Notes: generated by a model from the letters alone, not told the origin. A DNA stretch of 64,000 bases from Anoplopoma fimbria (GCF_027596085.1 NC_072451.1:2725877-2789876), one strand, 5' to 3'. Counted from the first letter of the stretch, positions 1 through 14,101 are shown. Numbers and translations are program-made.

Positions 1-760
1 TGTGAACACATGACTGCAATCATGACAGAAGAGAGAGAGAAGAACAAGAAGAAGTAGAGAGGGAGGAAAGGAGGAGGAAAGGAATGTAGCAAAGAAGAGG
101 AAGGAAAAAGAAAAGAAAGAAGGAATGGAAAAGGAGACAAGGGGGGGGTATAAGGAGGAAATAAAGTGTAACAGGAAGGAGAAAATAGATAGAAGAAAGG
201 GGAGGAAGGATATTGAGCACCGAAGAGAAATGGAGGATGAAAGTAGGAAAAGATAACAGGCGATAAAGAAAGAATAGGAAAGAAGGAGAAGACAAGAGAG
301 GAAGGAGGGAGGGAGGATGGAGCAGATGAAAGAAGATACAGAGAAAGGAAAAAAGGAAACAAGGAGGTGAGAACAGGGAGGAAGTAAAAAAGTAACAGAA
401 GAAGGAAGAAAGGGTGAAGGAGAGAAGATGGATAGGAGAGAGGGAGGAAAGGAGGATGTGTTGATAACATCAAGAGAATAAGGGAGGAAGACAGGAAGGA
501 TGAATATAAAGAAGGTAATAAAAAAAGAATAGAGAGAGAGAGAAAGGGAGGTGAGAAGAGAGGGAGGAGGAAACAGAGAGGAGAGAAAATAGAGAAAGAA
601 GGAAAGGAAATAAGAAGAGGGAGGAGAGAGGAAAGAGGGAGGAAGGATGGATGGAGGAAAAAGGAGAGAAATGAGGAAGGAAGGAGGGAAGGGGAGATGA
701 TAGAAGAGAAAAGAAAGAAGGAAAAGGAAGAGGTGACAAGGAAGTGAGGAGTCAAGAAAG
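1..760. repeat. long polypurine tract
   Basis: From about 25 to 755 the plus strand is almost entirely A and G (gagaga, ggagg, aagaa mixtures), with isolated pyrimidines. It is not a clean tandem repeat. The opposite strand yields long Ser/Leu/Phe/Pro frames that are artefacts of composition. Confidence 0.95.
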
Positions 761-821
761 AAAAAAGTCAGACTGGCGAGTATGAAAACAAAGAGGGTTG
801 GAGTGAGGGCTAGTCAAATGG

Positions 822-840
822 ACTACAGCACCCAGAATGC
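822..840 (+). promoter_or_regulatory. ZNF143/STAF-like motif
   Basis: ACTACAGCACCCAGAATGC matches 16 of 19 positions of the ACTACAATTCCCAGAATGC consensus. Such motifs also occur in fish repeats. Confidence 0.35.
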
Positions 841-3439
841 ACTGCACGCACACAACCCCCCTCCATCTGTAACACAGCCTTTTTGGGAAACTTAAACTTT
901 TAACCTGAACTTTAACAAGACAGTAAAACGCAGGAAAACAAACTCCTGGCAGGAAGAAGCAGCATGTGTGCCGAATTACAATAAATGGCCGATCTCCATG
1001 GCAACCGACCACAAGCCTGGCGGTGGGCTTAAATGTTCGCTGAGGGTCGATGGAGCTTTCACATCTGATAGAGAACCTACAGAGCTCTCTTCTCCCTGCT
1101 CTACGTCTCATTTGGTGATCTGCCACAGTCAATGAAGGTGTACATGTACTAGCATAAATTAGCATTAGCATAGAATTTTATCACTCAACCTCATATGGCT
1201 TCATTTATGAGATGAGAAAAAGCCAAAAGAGAATGTTTGATGATTTCAAGAGGTCAAAAGCAGGCCGCATTGCTGATTCTTCTTGATGCTTTCCTTAAAC
1301 ATTCAATTCACTGGAGAAAAATACCAATCATTTGGTTTTGCTTTGGTTGGTTTTTGGCTCATTTGTGTTACTTGTTTTCCTGGGTCCCACAGCTTCTGTT
1401 GGTTTCTGCAGAATTTTGAAAAGCTCTTACACTCCCTTCTAATCTGCTTCTTTTTCCTTTAAAAAAAAAAAAAGTGTGTGGCTTCTCAATCAACCACCCG
1501 TTGTTGGAGTGTTTGGAACAGACTCTAGCTGTTCTGTGCCGGCTGCTGAGTGCTGCGGCTGACATCACATGGCTGCACATTCAGCCCACCAGCGACTCAA
1601 CCGGATTTCAGGGCCTGCAGTGCAGAGTCACGGTCTGCCCGATGACGTCAGCAAGACAAACATGAACAAATGAGGACAAAAGCAAAAGTTTCTGTTTGAA
1701 GTTTGCATGGCACATGACTGAGAAGAAGAACACCCTGCTCAGAGATATAGAAGAGTGTCATCTGCAAAGAAAATCACTTTAATGTGATGCGGCTGATCAA
1801 ATCTACATTATATGTTTTTAAATTTTGCTGAATCAAGAGCATTTCCTAAAATAAGCCCAAACGCAGGGTATCCACAGGGTGTCTGCTATCATCAGCTGCT
1901 ATTAATGAGCCAGCCGGACTGCCTTCCTACAGGGAAATGACCTCTGACACCAACAGGGTGGGGATCATGGGAACTGGAGTTCCAAAGTGGTCGTATAGAA
2001 GCCCAAGGGAGCTGTTAAGGTTTTTAAAGAAGAGGGGGAGTCAATAAGCAGTTAGCCTGGTAGCCTGCAGAGTGAGCATGACAGTCATAAGATGTGTTCA
2101 TGAGCGTGTTGAGAGGGAACAGGGTGTGACTGCAGCTAATTTTAAAAATGAGAAAGACTTATTTCAGCTGTTAGATGTGAACTTTGTGGCATCATTCAGG
2201 GCTCATCTATTCAAGCTTGTTTCATATTTTTCCATCTTACTGATCAATTCTGACCATCAGTTGTTTTTCGCTTCTCCTACCTTCTTCTTGCCTGGATGAA
2301 ACTAGACATTGCCGTTTAAAAAAAAGGTTTCATGACCCTAACCCATGAAAATTGCTTATTGCAGAAAATCAACCAGATACTGAAAAATGCAAGGAAGCTA
2401 CCTTCCGAAATCACAGAAACAAAATTGGCGACATCGTATGATTTCCATAGAAGATAATTACAAGAGCTGTAACTAAGATTTGTGTCTTATCTACAAGATT
2501 ACAAGAAAAGATGTCATAAAAACGAGCAAAGAAATCATAATTGTATAGTATTATTAAAGTGTATAGACAGTGTTTGTGTGATAATGAAATTTTTCCTGAA
2601 TTCCTAAAGTTTTTCTCATTATAATGCAATTTCTTTTATATTTTTCTAGTTATTACATACCATTCGGTAAATAAAATACCCATACTGGAATACTCAATCA
2701 TAATTTAGTCCTCGGATTATAAAGAAACATGTCGGTAAAAGAAGGCATTTATAAAAAACTATTATAAACTATTTGTGACATGAGGGTCCAGTGTTGGATA
2801 ATCAATATTATTTGGTATTAAAGGTTTAATGTATAAAGAAATTGCCACATATAACATTCTTCAGAAATAAATAAGATGATGAATAAAACTAGAAATTTGG
2901 AAGTTTATTTCTCAAATTAAAGTTATATAAAAAGGCACATCCACATAAGTGACACACTTCTGAGAATTAAATATCTAAAGATTGTTCTAAACATGAATAA
3001 TATTCTGGGATTATATTCAAATTAAATATTGATATCTGGTTAATATTACACTAACGATAACATCATGTAAATAATCCAGCACCTCTTTAATCATTTATTC
3101 AGTTATGGTTTCAGACTCTCTCTGCACAGATTTTCTTAAGATATTGCAAATCTTTTGGCCACGATAATCACGTAGGGAAAATCTCATTTTGCCCTAATAA
3201 TGAAACAAATATCACACTTCCCAAAAATACTTATTTATAAATTATGGAGATTTTTTAAAAGGGGGACACTGCAGCGGTTTATGATGTGTCATCAAATTTC
3301 TACCTCTCGTTCCCAACAGAGGCGGTTGCTAGGCATCGTGGGAGTGCGTGAATGTTCACATCAGAAGATTAAAAAATAATCCAATTGTAGTGACAGTGAA
3401 TTGAGTCAAATGCACATATTCTGCAAAATAAACTGAAAG

Positions 3440-3442
<3 letters not shown>

Positions 3443-3525
<83 letters not shown>
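3443..3525. repeat. (GT)n microsatellite
   Basis: About 41 uninterrupted GT units. Confidence 0.98.
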
Positions 3526-3527
<2 letters not shown>

Positions 3528-5800
3528 TCCAGGGAACCAAACTTAACAGAAAAAAACACACATTTCTGGGTTTGGACTCTGTTAAAAAAATCATTAGGAG
3601 GAACATTAGCATAGTAAAGCCAGAGCTTGACCGAGATTTACCCTCCGGAGAAAAACCAGCGAGACATGGCGCTTTTATCAAAACACACCAAGCTACAAAT
3701 AACCGTTGAAGTATCTCAATTGGACGGCGAAAAAATGAAAACAGCAAACAGGTCCTTGGTGTTTATTCAGACTGTATGATTTGTATGTTTTGTGCCTCCA
3801 GTGGCTCCGAATATTAACAAAGAAAGTAGGATGGTGGAAAAGAGAAGCATTTCTGCCACACAAAGGTATATTTATCTTGTCTGATATTCCTCTGTTTACT
3901 TTTTGATTTTTCTTGTGAATTACAGGATAATTGTGCCTTTTAATGTCTCCAAAAATTATTCAAATAAATATGGTTTGAACACACCTTCCTGGCGGCTTTT
4001 TATTCAATTAAATTATATGTTTATGTGCTATATATATATCATATACTGGAATTGTATTTCCTGTTTAAGTTCTGACTGATTTGTTGCAGCATTAAAAAGT
4101 TTTACACTTAACTTTTAATTTGTTAATTTTGACGATTTTTTACAAAGTTGCTGTTATCGTTATTTAATAATAAATAGCAATTCAGTAAATGTTGTATCTA
4201 TATGTTTAATTGTTACATTTTGCTTTATAAAGCTATATTCAAGTAAAGCCTGACGTCTCCACACATTGAGGCAAACAGTTTATTGATTTAACACCACTAC
4301 AGGTTTGGTACTCGGTATCGGCCGATGCCCAAAGCCTGGGTAAAGCGATTTGTAACGGGACAGAAAAGTCTGGTTGTGCATCCTTGAAAATGTTTCACTT
4401 AAATTAAATCTGTATAAACAAAAAGTTCTAACCTATTTTAAATGATCAAACAGGTTTTTGAAATGTTTAAATCCTGACTATCAGCAAAACTTTCCACATA
4501 GAAGAAAAACAATATTCCAAACTGATCCATCAATATTCGATTATACAAGAGTTATTACCCTTTGAGTGCTATCTGCTAACTGCGATCACAGGGTGGCGAA
4601 ATGTTCTCCAACACCAACGATACCAATGGCGATAATCTGTGCTGGGAGCAAAGCTTTCTGGGAGATCTATTGGCCAATGGCAGAACTGAAATCTATAGTG
4701 CGAGTCAGTACAAAAAACAAACAAAAGACTTCACCTCCTGTCATGTTTTTCTCTGCAATCAGCTACACCCTTATCATTTCTTCACCCTTCTCTGTTTGAG
4801 CTCTCTCTTAATAAACACATTCATTAATTCCTCTGTCTCATTATCATTCCTTTCTCCTGTTTGTCATCTTGATTTCCTCTCCTGCAATTTGCACTCATTT
4901 ATTTTCTCTTTTGACGGCCTCATGAATGGAGATGAAAAACTATATAAAAAGGCGAGAGGAAAAGGCTGAATGTTTATTTTCTTTCAGGTAGAAGGAGAAA
5001 GCTTCACGGTAAAGGCTGCTGTGTGAATGTACGTCATCCTGTTAGCAGAACAACAACAACAATCCAACAACCTCCCTTCTCGACTTGAATAAATATGCTC
5101 TCATCTTCAAGTAAACAGTCCTGTTTGCTCTAAAGTTGGTTGAAATGAAGCAATATCTACTTGTGACACTAAAACCACAGTGTAGGGAAGAATTCTAAAC
5201 AGAAACCAAAGATTATTTGGCTGATTTAGAGGTTTTTTTTTAAAGGCCTAGAGTGGTAAAAGTACTAGAAGTATATCGTGACGCACTCAGATTTCTCTTT
5301 GGCTTCCTTTTGGGACCCAAAACCCCAAGTTTGGGAAAAATTGCTGCATGTTTTCAACTCAACTGTTCAGTAATTTTAGCATGTTAACAGCTATTACATT
5401 TCTACAATGTAGTATTATTTTGTGTTCTAACATTCTCACAATTCGTAAGTAAGGCCAATAATAATATGCCAAAATAAAGCATACAGTCTAATAAACAGCA
5501 ATTATTAATATAAGAACCCAACTCTTCGTTTAGCATGTCAGCATGTATCCTGTGTTTTTTAATCTTAGTTTTCAAAAGCCATCTTTCATTAATGTATTTG
5601 ATGTGCATTTTAAGCATAGAAAAGCTGTATTGGAATAAAAGAAAATTCAATAAATCGTCCTAAAGTGCGCCATAGAAGTTTTTAGGCGCGCTTGAGGTGG
5701 TTTTTGCTTTTAAAAGAGTTGAGTTGAAGAGTTGATGCTCTAAATGGATTATGGAAACACATTTGCAGACGTATATCTGGTGGGCAGGTGTACATTTTAA

Positions 5801-5814
5801 CCAGTTGGTGGCGC
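5801..5814 (+). promoter_or_regulatory. CTCF-like motif CCAGTTGGTGGCGC
   Basis: One mismatch to the CTCF core, inside dip2c intron 1. Confidence 0.3.
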
Positions 5815-7269
5815 TAGATTAAAAGTATGGTGATCATTAAAGTCATTTGGATTCATCCTCTGAGGACTACGACTGTCTGCACCAAAAGTCAAGACAACAC
5901 TTCAAGAAGCTCAGAAAGATGTCACTTCTGTGGCTAAAAAAAGCATCTCTTACATCACCTCCAGTCTGACTACTGGAAGAAAAAACCAATAAGAGGTAAT
6001 GTCTTTCACCTGGCTTTACCTGCGAAAACAAGAATTATCCCGGATTGTAAAAGTCATCCAATCAGACGATGCCGCCGGTTGCGTAACAGCAGTTTAGTCT
6101 GCAGAGTTCTTGGAGATCAGCTGGTCATTGTCCATATGAGAACCGCTAACTGGGTTTCTAGATCAAGTTTTACTGCCATGAGACAATCCCTTCGCCGCCC
6201 TCAGTCAAGAGTAATCGCTACATTATGTCATCCCGTCATCCGTCTTTTGCTTTCTGTCTTTTGGAACTTTCTTTTTAGATGTTTGTGGGCATGTGGGCAT
6301 GAGGGCTGAAAGGGGAGGAGCTTTAGCAGGCGCGGGGGGGATGTGACTCCGTGACCCAGAGTCTTTCAACTTCCATCACCTTGCTAGACAATAATATTGT
6401 CTTATCTTACATTATTGTATTTATCTTATCTTATCTTGTTATGAATTGACTATACAAGGACCACCTCTCTGTTTTGCTCCACAAAGACGAGGGTTGAGAC
6501 AGAAGGGCAGAACATACGGAGCCTCTCTGAGCCTGCAGCAGAGAGAAATGCATTGTGGGTGTTTATGGGGGGGGGGGGGACACAAAAGAGAAAGAAAGAG
6601 AGGACCTTGGTGGGAGTTTGTCACAGACTGTCTTAAGGCTTTTCGCACTACGGAGAAATCTGTCAGGAAATACTGTTTATTCTCTTTAAATTATGTTAAA
6701 TTTTCCACCTCAGCTTGAAAAACTGTGCATGGATAGGTTAATTCCAAGATATATTTTTGGGAAAACAAATAACATCAGTGTAAATTCTAATTTTTCTTTC
6801 AAGTAAGTAACTGTAACTAGGTAATCCGGAAAAAAAACATAAATTACAATCTGCTGTAATTTGCGCCTCTTTCCAAGGGTTTTATTGTCAAAAATGTAGA
6901 CACTGTTCGCTCCCGTTTATATTAAACAACGTTGTGGTCAGAACACCTCAAAAATATGCTTGCCCTGATGTAAAACAATTATGGTTTGAAGTCTTCAAAA
7001 GTAAATAAAAGAAAGTGTTTTTTAAGCTGCATATTGTCGATTTTTGCATTTGCAAAGTAAATGATCACATCATCAACATATGGCTTGACATGATAAAGAT
7101 TCAGAGTACAAACATTTTGATTCTGAGGACATTTAGTTCATTCATATCAAAAAGTATTATTAAAGAAATACAAAAATAAATGCTGCTTCCTAAACTCAAA
7201 AGGGGAGAAAAATAAATGAAGGCAATATGACAAAAATTAGAACTGTTGTTCCATTGTCATATTTTAACT

Positions 7270-7490
7270 GGCTACTAATTGGCCCTAAAAACTGCCCTCA
7301 CATGCCGTTTAGAGCAGCAGATGCCATGTTTTTCTGTGGCCTTGGCAACGACGACAACAGGCAGTCTGGTCGGCGATGACCTAATTCACCAGCCAACCTC
7401 CGTGCCTAAAGGGCAAATCTGCAGAACAATAAAGACACATTAACTCTGAACAGCTTCATGTCTAATGTGTCGCACAATGTGGGAAACACG
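7270..7490. other. candidate conserved non-coding element
   Basis: A non-repetitive, compositionally balanced block with homeodomain-like TAATTG and CTAATT cores, in contrast with the AT-rich surroundings. Conservation cannot be judged from one sequence. Confidence 0.2.
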
Positions 7491-9834
7491 ACGCCGATGT
7501 CGACCAAAGTCTGCTGGTGGATTCTGAGATGTGGATTGTGTTGCTGTTTAACAATGAGGAGGTCGCAAGGTTTGATTCCTGATTAAGTTTCACTGAGCAA
7601 AACACTAATCTCGACTTGTTTGGATGCTCTGGATGAGATTTGACTTAACTGTCATCAGCTGTTTATTTGAGTTCAACAGCTGGATGATCACAGGTTCAAC
7701 AGAGTAAACAAACTGGATTATTTTGGTCACCACAATACCAATATTATAAAAATATGATACTGATTTATGAGCTGACACAACAAGCTAATTGGCTTCCTCA
7801 AATTTGGTTAGTAAAGTTACATCTGAGGCATAATGATTATTCGTTTAACAATACACCTTTTTTGATCATCTATGGCTGCTTTTGCTCTTGAATCTCTTCT
7901 CCAGTCATTTAATTGTGACCCCAGATCTCAATAATTAACTGTATGAGTGAATTGTTATCATAACCGACAGGATTGATGGTGGAAATAACAAAAGACTCAG
8001 GGAGGGAAGAGGAAATGCTATTTTTTTCCGATCCCAGTAACATCCAAAATGTCTCATGCTCAGAAAAAAAAGCAGTAGTAGTGGTCATCTGTTAAATCAT
8101 TAAAGGTTAATGTTTTCTTCAACATTTTGGCATCATGGGAACGATCGCTGTAATGTCTTAAAAGCAGAGTTATGTTTTAAGCACCGCAGGAAAGATGTCT
8201 CACAGAGGAAGTCACTGTGGATGTTTAGGCATACAATGACATTACAGATTACATTCGGGGGGACAAAATTTAAATTTATATAATTTTATAAACTTAATTT
8301 ATATTGTTAATATGCAAAATGGTACTAGGATTCTGGGCTGCTACTAAGTTTCTTTAGTCTATAATGTATTATATCATGTTAAAAAGTAGTAAGGAGGTTT
8401 TTTTGAGGACTGAGTTATGGTACACAAACACTGACGCCTTTTAATTTGTCTTTCATTGCATATGCATATGTAAATGCAAAAAAAATAGTCTGGAAAAGGA
8501 ATGTTAAGATGTTGTACACTCTGCAATATTGCCTACAATAAAATTATCAAGAAAGAAAACAAAACTTGCAAGAACTTAATGGAGTCCAAACTGCAACTGC
8601 TTAATCTGACCTACATACCAGACAATTCCCCAAAAAACCTTGTATTAAAAACATAAACAATGGTTTTATAGATTAATTAATTATGCATCCGAAACCAGTA
8701 AGTTGAAAGTATGGTTATGTTTAGGTAACTAGAATGGTTGTTAAGGGTTAAGGGAGGATAACAGTCACGTTTTAAAAAAATGGCCAATAGAATCTAAAAC
8801 GTGAAAATCATCAAAGTCAGTTATTTCCACCCAGTAGTGTGACACAAATGCAGTGTTTTCTGAAGGACTCTAGTGCAGCAGACAACTCAATGCTATTAAA
8901 TTATAGATTTTTTTTACATGGCATATCAGTAACATATGGTACAAGGGCGACAGGAAGTCACATTCGGTACCAAAGGGACAGTGTGTGACACGGCGTACAA
9001 CACATGACGACCCGGCCCTGACTTCCATCCAAAGCCACAGCGACCATCTGCTCGCGAAGCATCTCTCACACCGTCGGAAACAAAGGGGATGAAGTGGACC
9101 GATGATGGCGAGGTTTCACTTCTTTAACGAGACGATCTGAGTACAGCGTGTTTTCTGGATTCTCACACACCGACCTCGAGGCTACAGCCTGCTGCGTCAG
9201 GCACATTAAATATGTATCACAAACCGGCTGGATTGAGACGTGATTTAAACAAAATATAATAAGAAGAAAAAGGTCGAAGAAGACATGGAGATAAAGAAAG
9301 GCTCGGGTTATAAATAATTACAGCTCGGATGTTTCTAAATCTCTCGACAATCCAGAAAAAAGAAAATAGGATTTCTGTCTTTGAGAAATCTGCAGAATAA
9401 AAAGGCTTCACCCCACAGCTGTTGGTTTTGAATAGAGAGGAAAAACAACGAGGATTAAGAGTCACATGGATGAGAGGAAGAGAGAGAAAGGATGTGGGAG
9501 GAAGGGGACAGGAAGAGAGGATGAAGTGGGTGGAAAACCAGCGACGCAAAGGGAATACCGGAGAGAGAAGACAGGTTTAATTGAGACGTGAAGACTCGGT
9601 ATGTCTCTGTTGAAGGCCACCAGAGAGAGCGACATAACCATAGCTGACCTTTGTAAAAGGTCAACAATCAGCATCTTCCTTAGATCCAAAACCACTGAAT
9701 TAGATAGAAACCAATCAAAACTACAAAGGGTGCATCTTAAAGGTTAATTTTAGAAAAAATACATTTGGGACCATCAACTCCGATGGTTAATGAGCCCATT
9801 AACCATCATCATACGAAAAAACAATGCTCCGTAA

Positions 9835-10172
9835 CTTGGAGTGAACCAAGATTGTATAGAAGTTATGAGAAAAAAAACTTCTCTCTTGATTTATTCCCTC
9901 AGTAAACATTGTAAACATGAGTTTATGGTCTCAATCTCTAGTTTCAAGTCTTCTTCAATACAGCATGATGTTCATTGAGTAAATTATGCTCCATTTATAC
10001 TGTGATTGACAGGTCTCTACGTCACTCCTCATCATTCCAAATATGGTAACTTCTGTTCACTGGTTGCAAAAAATACAAGATGGCGACGGCCAAAAACATC
10101 GGCCTCGAGGCTTCAAGACCACAAACCAAAAGAAGACGTCACGAAGACTACGCCCACTTCATATATACAGTC
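9835..10172 (+). mobile_element. interspersed repeat R1, copy 1
   Basis: About 340 bp matching, in inverted orientation, the repeat at 19513-19960. Shared words include atgagtttatggtctcaatc, cagcatgatgttcat, gacaggtctctacgtcactc and the end atatacagtcaatt. It lacks an internal piece (gagtcaaacag...gggcggggctta region) present in the other copy. No coding capacity; probably a non-autonomous element. Confidence 0.8.
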
Positions 10173-10839
10173 AATTGATTTATTGAGGCTTTTCTATCTA
10201 TTTTTAAAGCTCTTTGTTTCTAAAGTAGACAATAAATAAGGTTTATTATCATCATCATCATTGGTTGCACTTAAATCTTACTATATGACGTAATCCAACT
10301 GTGCAAAACCACATACTATAATTGGTGTTTTTTAACTTTCACCCTAAAATTCTTTCTTCAATTACTCTGATTATATACTGTATATGGTTTTTTTATGACA
10401 CGGCTTCTTCAAGGCAGATAAAAAAAAAAAAGAGAAACACAGCATGTCTGCATCCCAAAACCACTTCTGCATGGTTTTGGTCTAGAATTATGGTCGGCAC
10501 ACAAGCTTCCTCGTCTCCGGCGTGTGACCGGACCGCTAGCAGGTTAATCCTCTCATCTGTGCCTGGCAGCTCAGCACATCCTGGATTTATACAAATGCCT
10601 CCTGTGTTTGTGGATGCACTCTCCTGTATGTCTCTCTCAGTGTAGAATCAGCCATGCAAATTTACAACGTTTCACCGAATCTGGGAGAAAAAAAGGTTTT
10701 TAGTAGCTTGTAGGAAATCAAATTGCTATTTATTGTAGTGAACATGAAATTTAATTGATTTCAGAAATCCCCAAAATGTTAAATTGTCCATAAGAATGCA
10801 AACGTAACACTGCTTTTAACAATAACCCAAATTATTCCT

Positions 10840-11360
10840 AAACACGTAAAAACTCACAAAACTCCCTTGAAAATGTGCAAATTTAACTTTGCAATGAGTA
10901 AACTATACATGCATTATCAAGTCTGCAATTAATTCTGATTTCTTTGTGTCTTCTGGTGAATTTTGCATAAAAGTAATCAATCAGGCTTCAGATATTTTAC
11001 GATCTATTTGATTCATACTTTTTGCCATTTTCGTCATATCTTGCTGCGTTTCAACAATGAAAATGTTCGGGAAATTAGATTTGTAAACACAGAATTTGCC
11101 ATGTATATTCATGCATAAGTGCACATTTACACCTCCAGTGAACAAGAACCCTAACCTAAAGCATTCCTTCCACACCTGAGTAAAACGTCACAAAACTCCC
11201 TTGAAAAATCAGCTAATTTAAAGTTTGCCTTGCCCTGTGCAAAACCACAATGCATTGTGAAACACTTTCTGCACCCAATTATAACTTATTAGCGCCTTCT
11301 GGTTAATTCGGCCAAAAAATAATGCATGTTTCAGGTATTTTGTGGTAAAATCATCTATCA
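10840..11360 (+). repeat. diverged direct duplication
   Basis: 10840-11005 and 11178-11360 share cacaaaactcccttgaaaa, a cttctggt-aatt word and caggcttcagatatttt-like sequence. A third partial copy (gtgcaaaaccacat...ataattgg) is near 10298-10325. Confidence 0.55.
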
Positions 11361-12407
11361 AAATTTCTTTTTGTATCCGTCCAACTCCATTTCTTCTTTC
11401 AGACCAAAATCTTTAGTGCAGTGCACCTGCAAGTTATGTCTGCAGCATCTCCATATGCAGACAATCACTGAGCCTGAATACAGCAACGTTTCAATTCCAA
11501 ACTCCATTGAAGGTTTAGACTTAACTGCAAAAACTCAATGTGTAAAAATAAAAAGGGAATGTCCTGAATAACTCAGTAAAAATAGCCCGTTTCAAAATGC
11601 TGGGAATCACAAACGGGCCTATCAGGATGTGTTTACGAGTGAGGAAAGGCGTGTAAACACTGCGTGGGCGCTCCACAGCGTCCTCGGAGCGTTTGTAATG
11701 TGTTTATATATCTTCAGCCCGAACCAAAGTGACCCGAGGTTTCAAAACTCTGTCTCTCTCACAGAGACGCTAATCCACCTTTGACCCGAAGTCCTGAAGA
11801 CGCTGCTTTAGTCTTCTTCACTCTGTCCTTCTAAATCTGTCACTTTCTGTATTTCTATTTATTTGTTTACCTTTTTATTAGTCGAGGATGTTTTTTATTC
11901 TGTTGGTTCAGTTTCAGTCTTGATTTGACAGGACGAAAAGGAAGTTGTGAAAGTAGTATCCTGTTAATCTAATCTACGGAGATTATCTGCGGTGATAACG
12001 TCTCCTCAAGTGTCTCCTGTAATGGCGTTCATTTTGTTACATTTAGGACAAATTCAATTATATGTTTTGACTGTAGGAGAAACAGCTGCTCAATCGCCAG
12101 CAATTTCCTAAACGTAATCACATCTTTGCTCAGTGTTTACTGCTTTGTTTGAGGTGTTTAAAAAAGGTACATTTCACCACATTCTGAGATGTTATTTCAT
12201 TATGAAGCTGTTAATTAAATCACCACCAGCAGAGCCAGAAAGAGCCCAAAGCAAACTGAGCAAACAACTTGTTCATGTCAGATTATTCAATTTCACAGAT
12301 TCTACTTATCCGTCTGCTTTTTATACATTTTCTGTTTGTTTTTGTACCTGAACAGATCGGAGGTTTGGTCCCAGCAAGTCGCTACGCACCAAAAAAAAAT
12401 CTTCTAT

Positions 12408-13119
12408 AATCACTTTCATCTCTGTGCGTTCAGGACAAAGATTGGTCCAGGATGTGTTGACGATAGCTTAGCACAAAGACTGCTAGCCTTCACTTACATT
12501 TTGCATACTTTGTCTGGATGTTGTACCTTATTAGCTAGCGAGCTGACCACCAACGCATTCAAGAGACAGCAGGGTTTTGTTTATGGTTGCAAAAGTTCAA
12601 AAAGTCGTCAACTTCTATTGAGAACAAGACTTCATTCACTATTTGTGCTAAGCTAAGCTAAGCTAAGCTAGGCGAAACAGACAAAAGTGAAACTAACGGA
12701 TCAGAAAACGCGGGTTAGGTTTCCTTCTGGATGGCGATGGTGAACAATGTCAGTTGATTTCAAAGACATGTTGACATTTTGTCCCCTTCTTCTTAAAGAG
12801 GACATTTAGGGAAAAAATACTAGTTTGCCATTTTGTCATGGTTCATATATAAACTTTAATATTAATTTAATCTCTGTGCGTTCTGGACAAAGTTTGGCCC
12901 AGGATGTGTTTTGGCTAGCTTAGTTTAGCACAACGACTGCTAGCCTCCACTTAAATGTTGCATTCTTTGTCTACATGTTTGTCTCATTAGCTATTATAAA
13001 GAGACAGGAGGGGTTTTGTTTATAGTTGGAAAAAGTGCAAAAAGATGGCTACTCCTCCTGAGAAGAAGACTTCATTCACTATTTGTGCTAAGCTAAGATA
13101 AGCTAAGCTAAGCTAAGCA
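12408..13119 (+). repeat. direct duplication of a ~260-bp teleost repeat
   Basis: 12408-12675 and 12864-13119 share ctctgtgcgttc-ggacaaag, ccaggatgtgtt, gactgctagcct and the end cttcattcactatttgtgct followed by aagct runs, at roughly 80% identity by eye. Confidence 0.8.
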
Positions 13120-13315
13120 CACAGAGGTAAGCAGACACTGATATGTCTCCTTTTAGACCGCAGTAAAGATTTTATTCCCTAAATCGGCAGCATGATTGTC
13201 AGACTCGTCAGACGGATCCCTCTCGGGCTTTCTTAGCATGACACAATACTTCATAGCTCATGGTCCTCATTATATTTAAAAGTAGGCCAGTGTTGTGTAA
13301 CTCTGACAGCATGTC

Positions 13316-13391
<76 letters not shown>

Positions 13392-13392
13392 G
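13316..13392. repeat. (TTG)n microsatellite
   Basis: About 25 uninterrupted TTG units; read on the minus strand it gives a poly-Thr frame with no support as protein. Confidence 0.98.
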
Positions 13393-14007
13393 GCTTAAAC
13401 CATTTCAAACCCAGTGTCACATAACAATCTGGGGTAACATTTGCCATTTTGGTGGATCCTTTTATCCAAATGTACAATACAACAGGAACGAACACCTAAT
13501 AAGCTCTTTCACGGTCTCACTCTGACTCTAAGCTCTCCCCCTGTTGCCTGGTTATGTGTGGAAACAAACCAAAGAGAAGTGGAGGCCTGTGTAACATAAG
13601 ACTTCCCAGAAAAAAAAAAGAAAAAAGAAAAAGGAAACGTACAATGGCTCATTTGAAGCAGCACAGAAAAGTCACATTGTTGAAGGATTACACAACAGAG
13701 CTGAGGAGCGAGGAGGAGGTCATTTGATGCTATTGATGAGCAAATTGGGGGCGCGGGGGAGTGGAGAAAAAAAAAAGAATATGGAAAAGCCTTGTTTTTT
13801 GGGTTTTGTTTTTAGCCTGAAAGGAGCGAATGATGAAATCCCCGTCCTTCCTCCATGCACAGAAAGAAAATCAGCTTGAACGTGAGGCGGAGCATCTTAA
13901 GTGAGAGCGCTCACGAGGGTGGGAGGGACGACTACCAATCATCCATCTTCATCAGTAAACCGGACTTAGATAATCCTGTCAACGCTTAGCAGGGAAGACA
14001 TTGACAC

Positions 14008-14036
<29 letters not shown>
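14008..14036. repeat. (CA)n microsatellite
   Basis: About 14 CA units just before the MITE at 14102. Confidence 0.95.
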
Positions 14037-14038
<2 letters not shown>

Positions 14039-14101
14039 CTTTAAGACCGGCTGTGTGCACATTAACAGATGACTTGGGTAAACAAGGTTTCTGCCCCTTT
14101 T

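Noticed and set aside
20..739. Minus-strand frames rich in Ser, Leu, Phe and Pro
   Set aside because: They are the translation of the polypurine tract's opposite strand; no domain, and composition explains the lack of stops.
2330..2345. ccctaaccc as an interstitial telomere repeat
   Set aside because: Only about one and a half units; not a tandem TTAGGG array.
3356..3747. Poly-His-Thr and poly-Cys-Val frames
   Set aside because: Translations of the (GT)n microsatellite.
5402..5650. 82-codon minus-strand frame as a transposase remnant
   Set aside because: No DDE or zinc-finger motif, AT-rich composition, and no terminal repeats.
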